Origin: Prevotella sp. UBA7764 | GTDB lineage: Bacteria; Bacteroidota; Bacteroidia; Bacteroidales; Bacteroidaceae | DNA: 42,282 nt | NCBI GenBank assembly: GCA_002481295.1 | Contig: DLDU01000041.1 | Location: 1 to 42,282 of the forward strand | Direction: 5' to 3' | In this document: piece by piece, positions 7,836 through 16,818 of the stretch | How the letters are laid out: every line of letters begins with the position of its first letter | How positions within the stretch are numbered: the stretch's first letter is position 1 | Made by a program: the position numbers and the translations under genes | Notes under the pieces: generated by a model | Database searches by the model: none | Told to the model about the DNA's origin: nothing | The model's input: the letters and a program-made list of their open reading frames with translations, nothing else

Positions 7836-9770
7836 TCACCATCCTGGGTTTTGCTTAAACTCGGGATAGATGCTCACGTCGCTCTTCTTCAGCGGCAGCC
7901 AGTAGTGCTTTTCCGAGAAGTTGCGGGTGAGGATGACTTTCTGTGTGAATCCCGACACCTCGTTGTTTTCCGGATGCTCGAGATCACATTTCACGCGCTT
8001 GAACTCCTGTGAGGTCTTGATGGTGTAAGGATACTTGTCAAGGAGCAGCCAACGGCGCAGGTCGTTGAAGCGGTGGCCCTCGTAGGCCAGCTCTACGGCA
8101 CGTTCACGTCGCAACTCGCTCATGAAGCCGTCGAGTGAAGAGGCGTACTTGGCAGCGACAGGGTCAACACCGGCACGAGCGCGTACCTTGTTGACGGCCT
8201 CCAAAGCTGTCAGCGGGCACTGTCCCACCTTAGCATTGGCCGAGCCCATGGCCTCTGCGGCAGCCTCGGCATACATCAGATAGACATCGCTCAGGCGCAT
8301 CCAGGGCAGATGGATCAGGAAGTGGTGAGTAAAGCCATAGCCGTCGTCGAGTTTGTTGCAGCTGTTGTCAATGAACTTATAGAGCAGATAGCCTGTGCGG
8401 CTGCCTTTATCTACACTGCGGTACATACCGCCTGTCTCGAGGTCGGCGTAGCGGATGGACTTAGCAGGATCGGCACTGATCTCTGCTTCTGTGTGCACTT
8501 CGTGCTTGGCGACATCGTTGCTCTTGAAGATCTGCTCGCCGTCGAAGCGGATATCATTGTAGAAGCGTGGGTCACGTCCCTTCCAAGGATGAGTCGGATC
8601 GAAGCCGCTCTGCGGGTCATCGAGGGGTAATCCGTTGGCCATGCCATAGTAATTGACATAGTTGGCAGTGGGCAGCGTCAGCACGCCACTGTTGTCGAGG
8701 TCACTGTTCACGGCACAGAACTGCTTAGAGACTCCCCAGTTGGTTACATTCCAGTCGCCGTTGAAGAGCGGGCCACGGAAGATAGCCTCCGTGACAGAAC
8801 CGTCGGCACTCTGTCCGGGCACCTTGCCGTTGTCGTCGATAGAATAGAAGTTGCGGCCATAGTCCTTCATCGGCAGCAGGCCAAACTGTGTCTGTCCGCT
8901 CTCCACCATAGCGAGCGCCTCGCCGAAGGCCTCTGCGGCACGCTTGCAGAAATCCTGGTTGTAAGAGGCATTGCCCGTGCTCACCTTGTTCATCAGCGGT
9001 GAACCGGCCCAGAGCAGATCCTTGCCGAGATAGGCCAGAGCGGCTATCTTGGTCACACGCAGCTGGTTCTTGCCGAGCGTGTTCTTGCCGATAGTGGTGT
9101 TGTCCCAGTTCACGGGCAGCAGATCCGCTGCTTTGCGCAGGTCCTCAGCAGCCTTCTTGGCACACTCCTGATAGCTCAGACGAGGCTCGCGCAGCTCCTG
9201 GTCGGCGGGTAACACCTTATCTATATAAGGCAGTCCACCGAAGTACTGCATGAGTTGGAAGTGGAACCAGCCACGGAAGAAATAGAGCTGACCCATGATG
9301 AGATTTTTCTCTTCCTGTGTGCCCACGAAGTTGTCGATGTTGGCCAGACCGAGGTTGGCCTTGCGGATACCATACCAGCATCCCGGCACGAGAGAGTGGG
9401 AGAAGCGGTCGCCGCCCGTATTGAAGCTGTTGCGGTCCATCCACCCACTCTGCCAGCCGTCGTGACTGCTCTGCCAGCCCCAGAAGTCGCCTTGGTCGAT
9501 CTTGTAGACCATGTGGTAGTTGATGCCGACGTTTTGCAGTTCATCCTCGCCCCAGTTCCATGAGTTGGTCCAATATCCCTTGTCAAACTCAGGGATGCAG
9601 TTGTAGAGTTCCTCGGTGAATCCTTGGAAATTCTGGAAGTCTTTAAAGGCATCCTTATCCGAGATGTCGCTTTCGGGTGCCTTGTCGAGGTAGTCGGTGC
9701 AGCTGGTCTGTGCGAGTGTCAAAGACAGCGAAGCACACAACAGCCCTATATATAGTCTTATCTTTTTCAT
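7836..9770 (-). CDS. xusB: SusD/RagB-family xylan-binding lipoprotein
   Basis: 644 aa. It is the surface lipoprotein partner of xusA. A signal peptide leads to a lipobox (LAQTSC) and then TDYLDKAPESDISDKDAF, a typical SusD N-terminus. The TPR-like region includes LIMGQLYFFRGWFHFQLMQ. The C-terminal SusD_RagB part shows PWMRLSDVYLMYAEAAAEA, LRRERAVELAYEGHRFNDLRRW and a terminal KQNPGW. In characterised Prevotella and Bacteroides xylan loci, XusB-type proteins bind polymeric xylan. It starts 14 bp after the xusA stop, consistent with co-transcription. Its ATG at 9770 opens a normal signal peptide. Confidence 0.92.
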   Translation of the reverse strand: MKKIRLYIGLLCASLSLTLAQTSCTDYLDKAPESDISDKDAFKDFQNFQGFTEELYNCIPEFDKGYWTNSWNWGEDELQNVGINYHMVYKIDQGDFWGWQSSHDGWQSGWMDRNSFNTGGDRFSHSLVPGCWYGIRKANLGLANIDNFVGTQEEKNLIMGQLYFFRGWFHFQLMQYFGGLPYIDKVLPADQELREPRLSYQECAKKAAEDLRKAADLLPVNWDNTTIGKNTLGKNQLRVTKIAALAYLGKDLLWAGSPLMNKVSTGNASYNQDFCKRAAEAFGEALAMVESGQTQFGLLPMKDYGRNFYSIDDNGKVPGQSADGSVTEAIFRGPLFNGDWNVTNWGVSKQFCAVNSDLDNSGVLTLPTANYVNYYGMANGLPLDDPQSGFDPTHPWKGRDPRFYNDIRFDGEQIFKSNDVAKHEVHTEAEISADPAKSIRYADLETGGMYRSVDKGSRTGYLLYKFIDNSCNKLDDGYGFTHHFLIHLPWMRLSDVYLMYAEAAAEAMGSANAKVGQCPLTALEAVNKVRARAGVDPVAAKYASSLDGFMSELRRERAVELAYEGHRFNDLRRWLLLDKYPYTIKTSQEFKRVKCDLEHPENNEVSGFTQKVILTRNFSEKHYWLPLKKSDVSIYPEFKQNPGW

Positions 9771-9784
9771 TGTTGGAGACAGTA

Positions 9785-12700
9785 TTACAGATTGATTTTA
9801 ATACCCATGTTAACACGCTTGACAGTAGGATAAGCGCCTTGCGAGGCCAGCCCCGTACCGGCGTAGTTGCTCTCACGGTCATCCGGCATTCGGCTCCACA
9901 CCCAAAGGTTGTTGCCGTTGACATAGACCATCAGGCTGCTGAGTCCGAGATGCTTCACCCACGGCTGGGTGAAGGTGTAGCTCACCTCGGCGTTCTTCAG
10001 TCGGATGAAGCTGCCGTCGTAATGGAAGCGTGTGCCTTCGTAGTACGAGGGCTGCGAGTTCAGACGTGGAATCGGTGCGCTGGCATCCTGAGTGTACTTG
10101 GTCCAGAAGGTACCCTCGTCAAAGACGGTGTCGAGGTTCTTGCCCAGTGAGTTGAAGCCCACATAGCGGTCGACATTCGTCACACCATAGAACTGCACAT
10201 AGACCGAGAATCCTTTCCAGTCCCAACCGATGGTGGCATTGTAGGTGTTCTCGGGTGTACCGGTGTAGCCATAGGGTGCGCTATCGTTGCTGTCGATGAC
10301 ACCGTCGCCGTTGTAGTCAATGACATCATACATGCCCGGCATTTTCTGGTCGTCGTTGGTGTCGTAGCGGGTGACGCCGATGACGTCGTCCCAGGTGTTG
10401 GCAAAGCCGCTGGTCAGATTGGCATGGTCCTGGCCGATAGCGAAGCCTTGTTGCTTCTGGTAAGCAGGCAGCAGGGCCGGATCATCGTATTTAAGGATTT
10501 TGTTGGTAGCGTGCGTCATGGAGAAGTTACCCCAGACGTGGTGCCCGTTAAAGGTCTTGTTCAGACGCAACTCCAACTCATAACCTTTGGTGCGCACCTT
10601 ACCGAGGTTGGCTGTCGGCGCAGTGGCTCCGAAGTAAGACGGAATGGCGCGGTTGCCACCGGCGATCAGCACGTCGCGGCGGTTGTCGACGAAGAAATCG
10701 ATGTTACCCGTGATGAGTCCGCCGAAGAAACCATAGTCGATACCGAAGTTCTGCTTGGTGGATTTCTCCCAGTGGATGTTCGGATTACCTATTTTCGACT
10801 CCTTGTACCAGTTGTATGGGCTTTCGTCTGAGTTGAGCCCCTGTCGGTTCATGTTGCCGTTAGCAGTCATATTGGTGTTGTAGGCCCACTGTGTGGCATA
10901 GAGCCAGCGGCCGATGTTGGCACCGTCGTCACCGACCTGACCGATGCTGTAACGGAACTTGAGCAGGTCGACATATTTCTTAAGCGGTTTGAAGAACTTC
11001 TCCTCGCTGATCGTGTAGCCCACGGCACCTGAGTGGAACCAGTCGAAACGATAGTCAGGACCGAACTGCTCGGAACCGTTGTAAGCACCGTTGTACTCAG
11101 CGAAGTAGCGGCCGTCGTAGTTATAAGTGGCACGGAAGGCCCAGTCCTCACGATAGTGCGAGAAGTCGCTGCCGTAGGCATTCTCCGTACGGTTGAATAC
11201 GCCCATGGCGGTCACGTCGTGCTTGCCGAACTTGCGGGCATAGTTGAGCTGTGCCTGATAGAAGAGGTTGCGCACGGTGGCACCGTTGTTGACCGAACCG
11301 CCGGCCGTAGTCCAAAGGATGCCTTCCTGGAAATCGAAGTTGGTGTTTCCCTGCTGTGGCTGCAAGTACACGGTCTTTCCCGTTGCGGGATCAATCCATT
11401 TCTCCTGTGCATTGTGATAGAGATCGTTGATGCCGCGTCCGTCCTCCTGGAAGACGTTGTCCCAACTGACGAGCGCGCTGGCCGAGAGTCCCTTGGTGAT
11501 GAAGTCGAGATTCTGTGTCAGCGTGAAGTCGGTGTTGATACGTGTGGTGGTGTGTTTCTCTGTACCGGAAAGGGCAAGGTTGAGGATCGAGTTCGGTGCC
11601 CCCTGCGTGTCGGCGGGATAGTAGCCCCATGTGCCGTCGCTATAGCGTGGAATAAAGGCGTCGCGCGGTGCGCTGTAAGCGGCCTGCCAAAGTTGACTCT
11701 CACCAAACGAACCGGTAGCGGTGCCCCAAGGTCCCTTGCGCTCACCGTGGCTGCCGAAGAGGTTCACCTTTAAGGTAGTGGTGCGTGTGAGTGCGAAGTC
11801 GAGGTTCGTACGCGCGTTGATACGGTCATAGCCGTAACCTGCCTTGTAGCCGCGGTTGTTGTCCCACTGGCGGAAGAGGTCGCCCTCATGCAGGTAGTCG
11901 ATGGCAGCGAAGTACTTGACAAAGCGTGTACCTCCACTGACGTTGACGTGTGGGTTATAGGCCATGGCGTGGTTCTTGAACACCTCTTTCTGCCAGTCTA
12001 CATCGGGATAGCGCTCAGCCTCCTCAAGATTGGCAGGATGACGGTATTTCTCAATGATGTCGATGGGCAGTACCTTGTTCCAAGAGTCAGGCTTCAAGCC
12101 GAGCTCCTGCTCAGCGGCCTGGTTGCGGATCATCAGCGCGTCGGCACTGTGGAGCGAGCCAGGCAGCTGACTGACGAACTTCAGCGTGGCGTTCATGCCT
12201 ACTTCTATCTTGGCCTGACCCTCCTGACCACGCTTGGTGGTGATGAGGATCACGCCGTTGGCACCACGCACACCGTAGACGGCGGTAGCGGAGGCATCCT
12301 TGAGTACGGAAATGCTCTGCACGGAGGAGATGTCGATGCTGTTCATCGGACGCTCAATACCGTCGACAAGGATCAGCGGGTCGCTGTTGTTCCACGAGCT
12401 CACGCCACGGATGACGATCTTCGGGTCTTCCTCGCCCGGCATACCCGTGGAGCTCATCGTCACCACACCCGGCAGGTTACCGGTCAGTGCGGCACCGATG
12501 CTGCTCACGCCACCGGCGCGCTCAAGCACCTTACCCGTGGTCTGAGTGATGGAACCGACCACAGAGGCCTTCTTCTGCTGGCCGTAACCGACAACGACGA
12601 CCTCACCGAGATTCTGGTCGTCATCGCGAAGAGTGACACGCATCGTATGCTTACTGCCCACCTTCACGTCTTGCGGCAACATGCCCACATAAGAGATCTT

Positions 12701-12934
12701 CAACGTGGAGCCGGCACCTTTGACATTGATGACAAAGTTGCCGTCCAAGTCGGTGACGGTACCATTGGAAGAACCGCCTTCCATGATGGTGGCGCCGATA
12801 ACCGGCTCACCTTTCTCGTCTACCACACTACCTTTGACCGTGTACTTCTGCTGGGCTTGTACGCCCACAGCAAAGAGCGAAGCCAACGTCAGCGTGGTGG
12901 CTAATCGTTGTGTTCTTAACAATAGTTTGTTCAT
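9785..12934 (-). CDS. xusA: SusC-family TonB-dependent transporter for xylo-oligosaccharides
   Basis: 1049 aa. It is the outer-membrane importer and first gene of the xylan operon. A signal peptide (to about VQAQ) is followed by a CarboxypepD_reg-like domain (VKGSVVDEKGEPVIGATI, GTVTDLDGNF), the linker EVVVVGYGQQKKASVVGSI containing the TonB-box-like segment, and a plug domain. The SusC signature is LKDASATAVYGVRGANGVILI, then TTKRG. The C-terminus VKRVNMGIKINL fits a terminal beta-strand. Length and domain order are typical of SusC. The leader from the predicted -7 element to the ATG is about 95 nt. Assignment to xylan comes from the complete xusABCDE-xyn10 arrangement. Confidence 0.93.
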   Translation of the reverse strand: MNKLLLRTQRLATTLTLASLFAVGVQAQQKYTVKGSVVDEKGEPVIGATIMEGGSSNGTVTDLDGNFVINVKGAGSTLKISYVGMLPQDVKVGSKHTMRVTLRDDDQNLGEVVVVGYGQQKKASVVGSITQTTGKVLERAGGVSSIGAALTGNLPGVVTMSSTGMPGEEDPKIVIRGVSSWNNSDPLILVDGIERPMNSIDISSVQSISVLKDASATAVYGVRGANGVILITTKRGQEGQAKIEVGMNATLKFVSQLPGSLHSADALMIRNQAAEQELGLKPDSWNKVLPIDIIEKYRHPANLEEAERYPDVDWQKEVFKNHAMAYNPHVNVSGGTRFVKYFAAIDYLHEGDLFRQWDNNRGYKAGYGYDRINARTNLDFALTRTTTLKVNLFGSHGERKGPWGTATGSFGESQLWQAAYSAPRDAFIPRYSDGTWGYYPADTQGAPNSILNLALSGTEKHTTTRINTDFTLTQNLDFITKGLSASALVSWDNVFQEDGRGINDLYHNAQEKWIDPATGKTVYLQPQQGNTNFDFQEGILWTTAGGSVNNGATVRNLFYQAQLNYARKFGKHDVTAMGVFNRTENAYGSDFSHYREDWAFRATYNYDGRYFAEYNGAYNGSEQFGPDYRFDWFHSGAVGYTISEEKFFKPLKKYVDLLKFRYSIGQVGDDGANIGRWLYATQWAYNTNMTANGNMNRQGLNSDESPYNWYKESKIGNPNIHWEKSTKQNFGIDYGFFGGLITGNIDFFVDNRRDVLIAGGNRAIPSYFGATAPTANLGKVRTKGYELELRLNKTFNGHHVWGNFSMTHATNKILKYDDPALLPAYQKQQGFAIGQDHANLTSGFANTWDDVIGVTRYDTNDDQKMPGMYDVIDYNGDGVIDSNDSAPYGYTGTPENTYNATIGWDWKGFSVYVQFYGVTNVDRYVGFNSLGKNLDTVFDEGTFWTKYTQDASAPIPRLNSQPSYYEGTRFHYDGSFIRLKNAEVSYTFTQPWVKHLGLSSLMVYVNGNNLWVWSRMPDDRESNYAGTGLASQGAYPTVKRVNMGIKINL

Positions 12935-13031
12935 GTTCTCTTCATTATTTAAGCTTTTTATTTATTAGGATCTATATCACCGTTTTTACCCTTTTATGTT
13001 AACCTTAATATTTTTTTGGTTGAAAACGCTG

Positions 13032-13039
13032 CAAAGTTA
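13032..13039 (-). promoter_or_regulatory. -7 element of the xusA promoter
   Basis: On the minus strand the octamer is TAACTTTG, a perfect match to the Bacteroidetes -7 consensus TAnnTTTG. No good TTTG -33 element is present at the usual distance. Weak -33 sequences are common at activator-dependent PUL promoters, so activation by a xylan-responsive HTCS outside the window is plausible. The predicted leader is about 95 nt. Confidence 0.6.
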
Positions 13040-13045
13040 ACATAT

Positions 13046-13087
13046 AAAAAACGCAAGGAGTTTGTAACATGTAACAAACTCTTTGCG
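13046..13087 (-). terminator. Strong intrinsic terminator just upstream of the xusA promoter
   Basis: CGCAAGGAGTTTGT (13052-13065) pairs with ACAAACTCTTTGCG (13074-13087), 13 of 14 positions, with an 8-nt loop. Read on the minus strand, six T residues (complement of 13046-13051) follow immediately. It probably stops transcription from the AGCS symporter operon before it enters xusA. It lies where the -33 region of xusA would be. Confidence 0.7.
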
Positions 13088-13420
13088 ATACATATCATAA
13101 AGCCTTGAAATAACAAAAGAGAAACTTCGTGTTACTTATTTCTCAATCCGCTTGAGTGATTATTTGGGGCCAGATGCGAAAGTCCATAGAGAGAGAATCA
13201 CTGTTTTTTTGCGCATAGAATGCCCGTGTGCCATCTTTGGGCACCTCGTTGTCAAAGGATGCACGAGCTAAAAATCGTGCCAAGTGGTTTATTTATGATG
13301 ATTCAGTGGTCAAATACTATAGCTGAATGATCATGAATTATGTATAGAATAATATGTCTTTTATGTCTTTATATCTAAAAAGACAACGGTTTTTCTGTCT
13401 AAGGCTATTCGTCTTTCTGT
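13088..13420. other. Intergenic stretch between the AGCS symporter and xusA
   Basis: No coding sequence is supported here. It holds a duplicated TTCTGTCTAAG at 13393-13403 and 13415-13425 (22-bp period), the second copy spanning the symporter stop codon. A small inverted repeat AGACA/TGTCT (13381-13400) is followed on the minus strand by TTTTTAG, a weak possible terminator. A short GTGCC/GGCAC hairpin lies near 13228-13245. The rest is AT-rich without a recognisable element. Confidence 0.5.
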
Positions 13421-14821
13421 CTAAGCCCTCTGCTGTTCTGTCTCCTCGCTTTGTGTCTCGTCTGTCCCCTCCTCCATCTCTCGGTCCAGTCGTCCTCGCC
13501 ACAGATACTTACGTGTCTCGTGCACGATGATGCCGCTGAGGAAGAGCAGGGAGAGTAGGTTGGGAATTGCCATGAGCGCATTCATGCAGTCGGCGATGTT
13601 CCAAACCAGTTCCAGAGAGATCACACTGCCGATGAACACACACACGATGTAGAGCAGGCGGTAGCCCAACATCCAGCGGCGGCCACCCAAATACTCCACA
13701 CAGCGCTCGCCATAATAGCTCCAGCCGAGTATCGTGCTAAAGGCGAAGGTCAGCAATCCAAAGGTCAGCAGTGGCTTGCCGACGTAGGGAATCTTGCTGA
13801 AAGCCACCTTGGTGAGCTGCGCGCCGTCGTGGAACGTAATGTCGGGATAGGCGATGATGCTGCTCACGATGACCAGTCCGGTCAGCGCGCAGATGATGAC
13901 GGTGTCCCAGAACGTTGCTGTACTCGATACCAAAGCCTGCCTGACCGGGTTGCGTGTCTGTGCGGCTGCGGCTACGATCGGTGCCGAGCCCAGTCCCGAC
14001 TCGTTGGAGAACAGACCGCGGGCGATGCCGTAGCGGGCTGCCAAGATCACCGTGCCACCGACAAAACCGCCGCCTGCTGCCTGCGGAGTGAAAGCCGAAT
14101 GGACGATCAGCTGTAGGGCGGGCCACAGACTGCTGTGGTTGGCAAAGAGAATATAGATGCAGCCTAAGACATAGAAGACAGCCATGAACGGCACCAACAT
14201 GCTGCATACCTTGGAGATGCTCTTCACGCCGCCAATGATCACCGCCGCCGTGAGCAGCGTGATGACGGCACCGACGATCGCCGGACTGATGCCGTAGCTC
14301 TTGTGGGCTATCGTCGCGATGGCGTTAGCCTGCACGGTGTTGCCGATGCCAAACGAGGCGCATGCGGCAAAGACAGCAAAGAGCACGGCCAGCCATTTCC
14401 ATCCCAAGCCTTTCTCCAGCGCATACATCGGACCGCCCAACATGCGGCCGTCGGCTGTCTTGACGCGGTATTTGATGGCGAGCAGGCCTTCGGAATACTT
14501 TGTCGCCACGCCGAAGACACCTGTCAGCCAGCACCACAGCACGGCACCCGGACCGCCGAGCGAGATAGCTGTCGCCACGCCGACGATGTTGCCCGTGCCG
14601 ATTGTCGCTGCCAATGCCGTGGCCAGTGCGCCAAACTGCGACACGTCGCCCGTGGCACCGGGGTCACGCTTCACCGACAACTTGATGGCTGTCCACAGAA
14701 AGCGCTGCGGAATGTGCAACCGAAAAGTCAGAAAGATATGCGTGCCCAACAATAAGATGATCATTGGCCAGCCCCACAGCAGTCCGCTGAGAGTCGTGAA
14801 GAATTCGTTGACTTGACTCAT
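13421..14821 (-). CDS. Alanine/glycine:cation (Na+) symporter, AGCS family
   Basis: 466 aa integral inner-membrane protein. It imports small neutral amino acids such as alanine or glycine with sodium. The family hallmarks are an N-terminal WGWPMIILLLGTHIFLTFRL helix, the block ALATALAATIGTGNIVGVATAI with GGPGAVLWCWLTGVFGVATKYSE, and GIARGLFSNESGLGSAPIVAAA. About ten or eleven hydrophobic segments can be counted, followed by a charged cytoplasmic tail rich in Glu and Gln. Length is normal. It begins 13 bp after the second DUF4230 gene and probably shares its promoter near 16170. The substrate is inferred from the family only. Confidence 0.92.
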   Translation of the reverse strand: MSQVNEFFTTLSGLLWGWPMIILLLGTHIFLTFRLHIPQRFLWTAIKLSVKRDPGATGDVSQFGALATALAATIGTGNIVGVATAISLGGPGAVLWCWLTGVFGVATKYSEGLLAIKYRVKTADGRMLGGPMYALEKGLGWKWLAVLFAVFAACASFGIGNTVQANAIATIAHKSYGISPAIVGAVITLLTAAVIIGGVKSISKVCSMLVPFMAVFYVLGCIYILFANHSSLWPALQLIVHSAFTPQAAGGGFVGGTVILAARYGIARGLFSNESGLGSAPIVAAAAQTRNPVRQALVSSTATFWDTVIICALTGLVIVSSIIAYPDITFHDGAQLTKVAFSKIPYVGKPLLTFGLLTFAFSTILGWSYYGERCVEYLGGRRWMLGYRLLYIVCVFIGSVISLELVWNIADCMNALMAIPNLLSLLFLSGIIVHETRKYLWRGRLDREMEEGTDETQSEETEQQRA

Positions 14822-14834
14822 GCTATCCTCTATG

Positions 14835-15464
14835 TTACTTGTTTTCTATCCTGATGTTTTTAAATCCCAGTGCATGGAACATCGTCCAGAGCTGCGTCCG
14901 TGCGTTTTTCCGTGCCGATGCCAGATTGGCTTTGCTCAGACAGCGTTGCCGCATCTTTGCCTTTGCTTGCTCGGCCATGGCGGCGCGGTCTTGCTCGCTC
15001 CATTTCCCACTCTCGTAGAAGGAACGTGTGCGGGCCTCGTCGAGAAAGTTGTCGTCTACCAGTCCGATGGGTGGCAGTGTGGTGATGAGCGTGTCGCCCC
15101 GGACGCTGAGCCACTCCTCTTTATATTGTTGCATGTCGAAGCCGAGGCGCAGCGTGCCGTAGTAGACGCGTGCCAGCTCGTCGTCGCCGAAGAAGCCGTG
15201 GCGCACGGTGTCGACGAGTTCCTCGTCAGCGATCTCCATGAACACCCACTGCCCCGTGTTGCGGATGCTCTCCATGACCACGGGCGTGACGCTGATCTCC
15301 TGGTTGTGCGTAATCTCAACGTGCTGATCCGACAACGCCCGCTTGATGAGGAACACGGCAGCGACAACGAGCACGAGGGTGACCGTAGCCGAGATGAGCA
15401 CCAGGCGCAGGTCGGTGCTTGCGCGGCCCAGCAGGCGAGAGAAGAGAGAGTGCTTTGTTGTCAT
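14835..15464 (-). CDS. DUF4230-type membrane-anchored protein
   Basis: 209 aa. A single hydrophobic segment at about residues 19-41 (LRLVLISATVTLVLVVAAVFLI) anchors a domain likely exposed to the periplasm. The sequence then shows EISVTPVVMESIRNTGQWVF, DEELVDTVRHGFFGDDELARVYYGTL and TLPPIGLVDDNF, recognisable as the DUF4230 pattern. The C-terminus is basic and helical (MRQRCLSKANLASARKNA). It begins 3 bp after the preceding DUF4230 gene and ends 13 bp before the AGCS symporter, so the three are almost certainly one operon. No biochemical function is known for DUF4230. Confidence 0.7.
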   Translation of the reverse strand: MTTKHSLFSRLLGRASTDLRLVLISATVTLVLVVAAVFLIKRALSDQHVEITHNQEISVTPVVMESIRNTGQWVFMEIADEELVDTVRHGFFGDDELARVYYGTLRLGFDMQQYKEEWLSVRGDTLITTLPPIGLVDDNFLDEARTRSFYESGKWSEQDRAAMAEQAKAKMRQRCLSKANLASARKNARTQLWTMFHALGFKNIRIENK

Positions 15465-15467
15465 GGC

Positions 15468-16127
15468 TTAGTTCGTTTTACGGATAAGGGTTTCAAAGGG
15501 GCTGTTGCCGAGATCATCGCGGAAGGTGATCACCACGTCCTCGTCGCTCCAGCCCATCTGCCGCAGCATCGGCATGAGCTGCTGCACGGCACTCTGGCGT
15601 GCGCTCTCGGTGAGGTTCATCTGTTCCAGCGACTTGACGATGGCCTTGCGCCCCTGCTGCTCGATGCGTGAGCGCTCTTCGTCGGAGAATCGGGTACGCA
15701 ACAGCGACACCTTCTCCTTTACTTGTTCGTGGTCGATGGTCGTGGCGGTGAGCGTCACCTGTGGGTCAGGCAGGATGATCTCCAGCTTTTTGCCGTCGTG
15801 CCGTACCTGTGAGGCTGAGAAATGGGAGAAGTCGATCGAGGCCTGCGCCGTGGCCGTCATGGGTATGGCAATGCGGCGCTTGCCGAGAGGCAGGTTCATC
15901 TTGAAATTTTGCCCGAACACGTGTCCGGTGACTGCTGCAGTGTCGTCGTAGACGACGATCTTGCGGAGCTTATACTCTTGGGTATATAGTTTCGCGCAAT
16001 GCTGTATCTGATAGACCATCATGGCCGTCGTGTCCGTGGCGGTCTCTTGTGGTTTGCTGACATTTTGATGTCGGCAATCCATCAGTAAAAGGACAAAAAG
16101 AAACAGTGCAATGACTTTTCGTATCAT
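15468..16127 (-). CDS. DUF4230-type lipoprotein
   Basis: About 219 aa from ATG 16127. This start was chosen because it opens a lipoprotein signal (MIRKVIALFLFVLLLMDC, Cys18), whereas the upstream reading lies in the promoter. The mature part shows YTQEYKLRKIVVYDDTAAV, a short basic turn LGKRRIAIPM, then AQASIDFSHFSASQVRHD, LEIILPDPQVTLTATTID and a C-terminal helical arm. This matches the DUF4230 family. It is the first gene of a three-gene operon with a second DUF4230 gene (3 bp downstream) and a symporter. It is probably membrane-attached and may act with its paralogue; function unknown. Confidence 0.7.
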   Translation of the reverse strand: MIRKVIALFLFVLLLMDCRHQNVSKPQETATDTTAMMVYQIQHCAKLYTQEYKLRKIVVYDDTAAVTGHVFGQNFKMNLPLGKRRIAIPMTATAQASIDFSHFSASQVRHDGKKLEIILPDPQVTLTATTIDHEQVKEKVSLLRTRFSDEERSRIEQQGRKAIVKSLEQMNLTESARQSAVQQLMPMLRQMGWSDEDVVITFRDDLGNSPFETLIRKTN

Positions 16128-16169
16128 CAGTTCTCTGTTTGTTGATGGTTTGTTACATGTTTGTAGATG

Positions 16170-16200
16170 CAAAGTTAGTGTAAACGAGTGGAATATCAAA
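16170..16200 (-). promoter_or_regulatory. Promoter of the DUF4230-AGCS operon
   Basis: The minus strand carries TTTG (16200-16197), a 19-bp spacer and TAACTTTG (16177-16170). This is an almost ideal Bacteroidetes sigma-ABfr promoter (TTTG, N19-21, TAnnTTTG). The predicted transcript starts near 16163, giving a leader of about 36 nt before the ATG at 16127. Confidence 0.75.
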
Positions 16201-16262
16201 GAAAAAGCGTCTTTTTCTTAGTATTCTGTTGTGCACTCTGTCGCTTTTTCGTAGTTTTTTCC

Positions 16263-16270
16263 TACCTTTG
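16263..16270 (+). promoter_or_regulatory. -7 element of the DUF4738-like gene
   Basis: TACCTTTG matches TAnnTTTG. The ATG lies 23 bp downstream, giving a short leader. No convincing TTTG is seen at the -33 position. It is back-to-back with the DUF4230 promoter in a 166-bp divergent region. Confidence 0.6.
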
Positions 16271-16293
16271 CACCGGTAAATACACAAAAAACG

Positions 16294-16818
16294 ATGAAAA
16301 TATACACTTCATTGGCTTTGATACTCCTGACGGTGATGCTCTTTATGGGCTGCAAGGACAATACCAAGGTGCAGCCCGTGCGCAAGGTTCAAAAGTTCGT
16401 CGAGCCGAAAGGTCCCCGTGTGATGGGCGACAACACTGTGTCGCGCAAGGTTGGCTGGGTCGGTGGCATCTATACTGTCGAGGTCAAGCGCCATGCCGAT
16501 AAGAGTCTGGCCAAGGCTTCTGATGGCAGCCACGAGTACTATGATAACAAGATCAGCGTGCGCATCCTGCGGCAGAACGGCTCCGAGTTTTTCAACCGTG
16601 AGTTTACCAAAGCTGACTTCAAAGCCAAGGTCGATGACCAGTATTATAAGAATGGTGCGCTCTTGGGCATTGTCTTTGTGCGTTCCGAGGGACCGGAACT
16701 CGTCTTTGCGGCCAGCGTTGGCAATCCCGACAAGTCGAGCGACGAGTATGTCCCGCTCGTGCTGAAGATCAGCAAGCTGGGGACAGTGACGATCACGCAG
16801 GACGAGAATCTGGAATAG
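16294..16818 (+). CDS. Small lipoprotein, DUF4738-like
   Basis: 174 aa. A clear lipoprotein signal ends in LLTVMLFMGC (Cys20), followed by KDNTKVQP. The mature domain contains the beta-strand pattern GWVGGIYTVEVKRHADKSL, YYDNKISVRILRQNGSEFFN, FTKADFKAKVDD and YVPLVLKISKLGTVTITQD. This resembles DUF4738, a family of Bacteroidales periplasmic or surface lipoproteins with no known function. It stands alone, divergent from the DUF4230 operon and convergent with the glycerate kinase gene. The ATG at 16294 has a -7 element 23 bp upstream. Confidence 0.75.
   Translation: MKIYTSLALILLTVMLFMGCKDNTKVQPVRKVQKFVEPKGPRVMGDNTVSRKVGWVGGIYTVEVKRHADKSLAKASDGSHEYYDNKISVRILRQNGSEFFNREFTKADFKAKVDDQYYKNGALLGIVFVRSEGPELVFAASVGNPDKSSDEYVPLVLKISKLGTVTITQDENLE

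Noticed and set aside
16128..16199. Extended start for the first DUF4230 gene
   Set aside because: The extension would run through the promoter. ATG 16127 opens a lipoprotein signal peptide.
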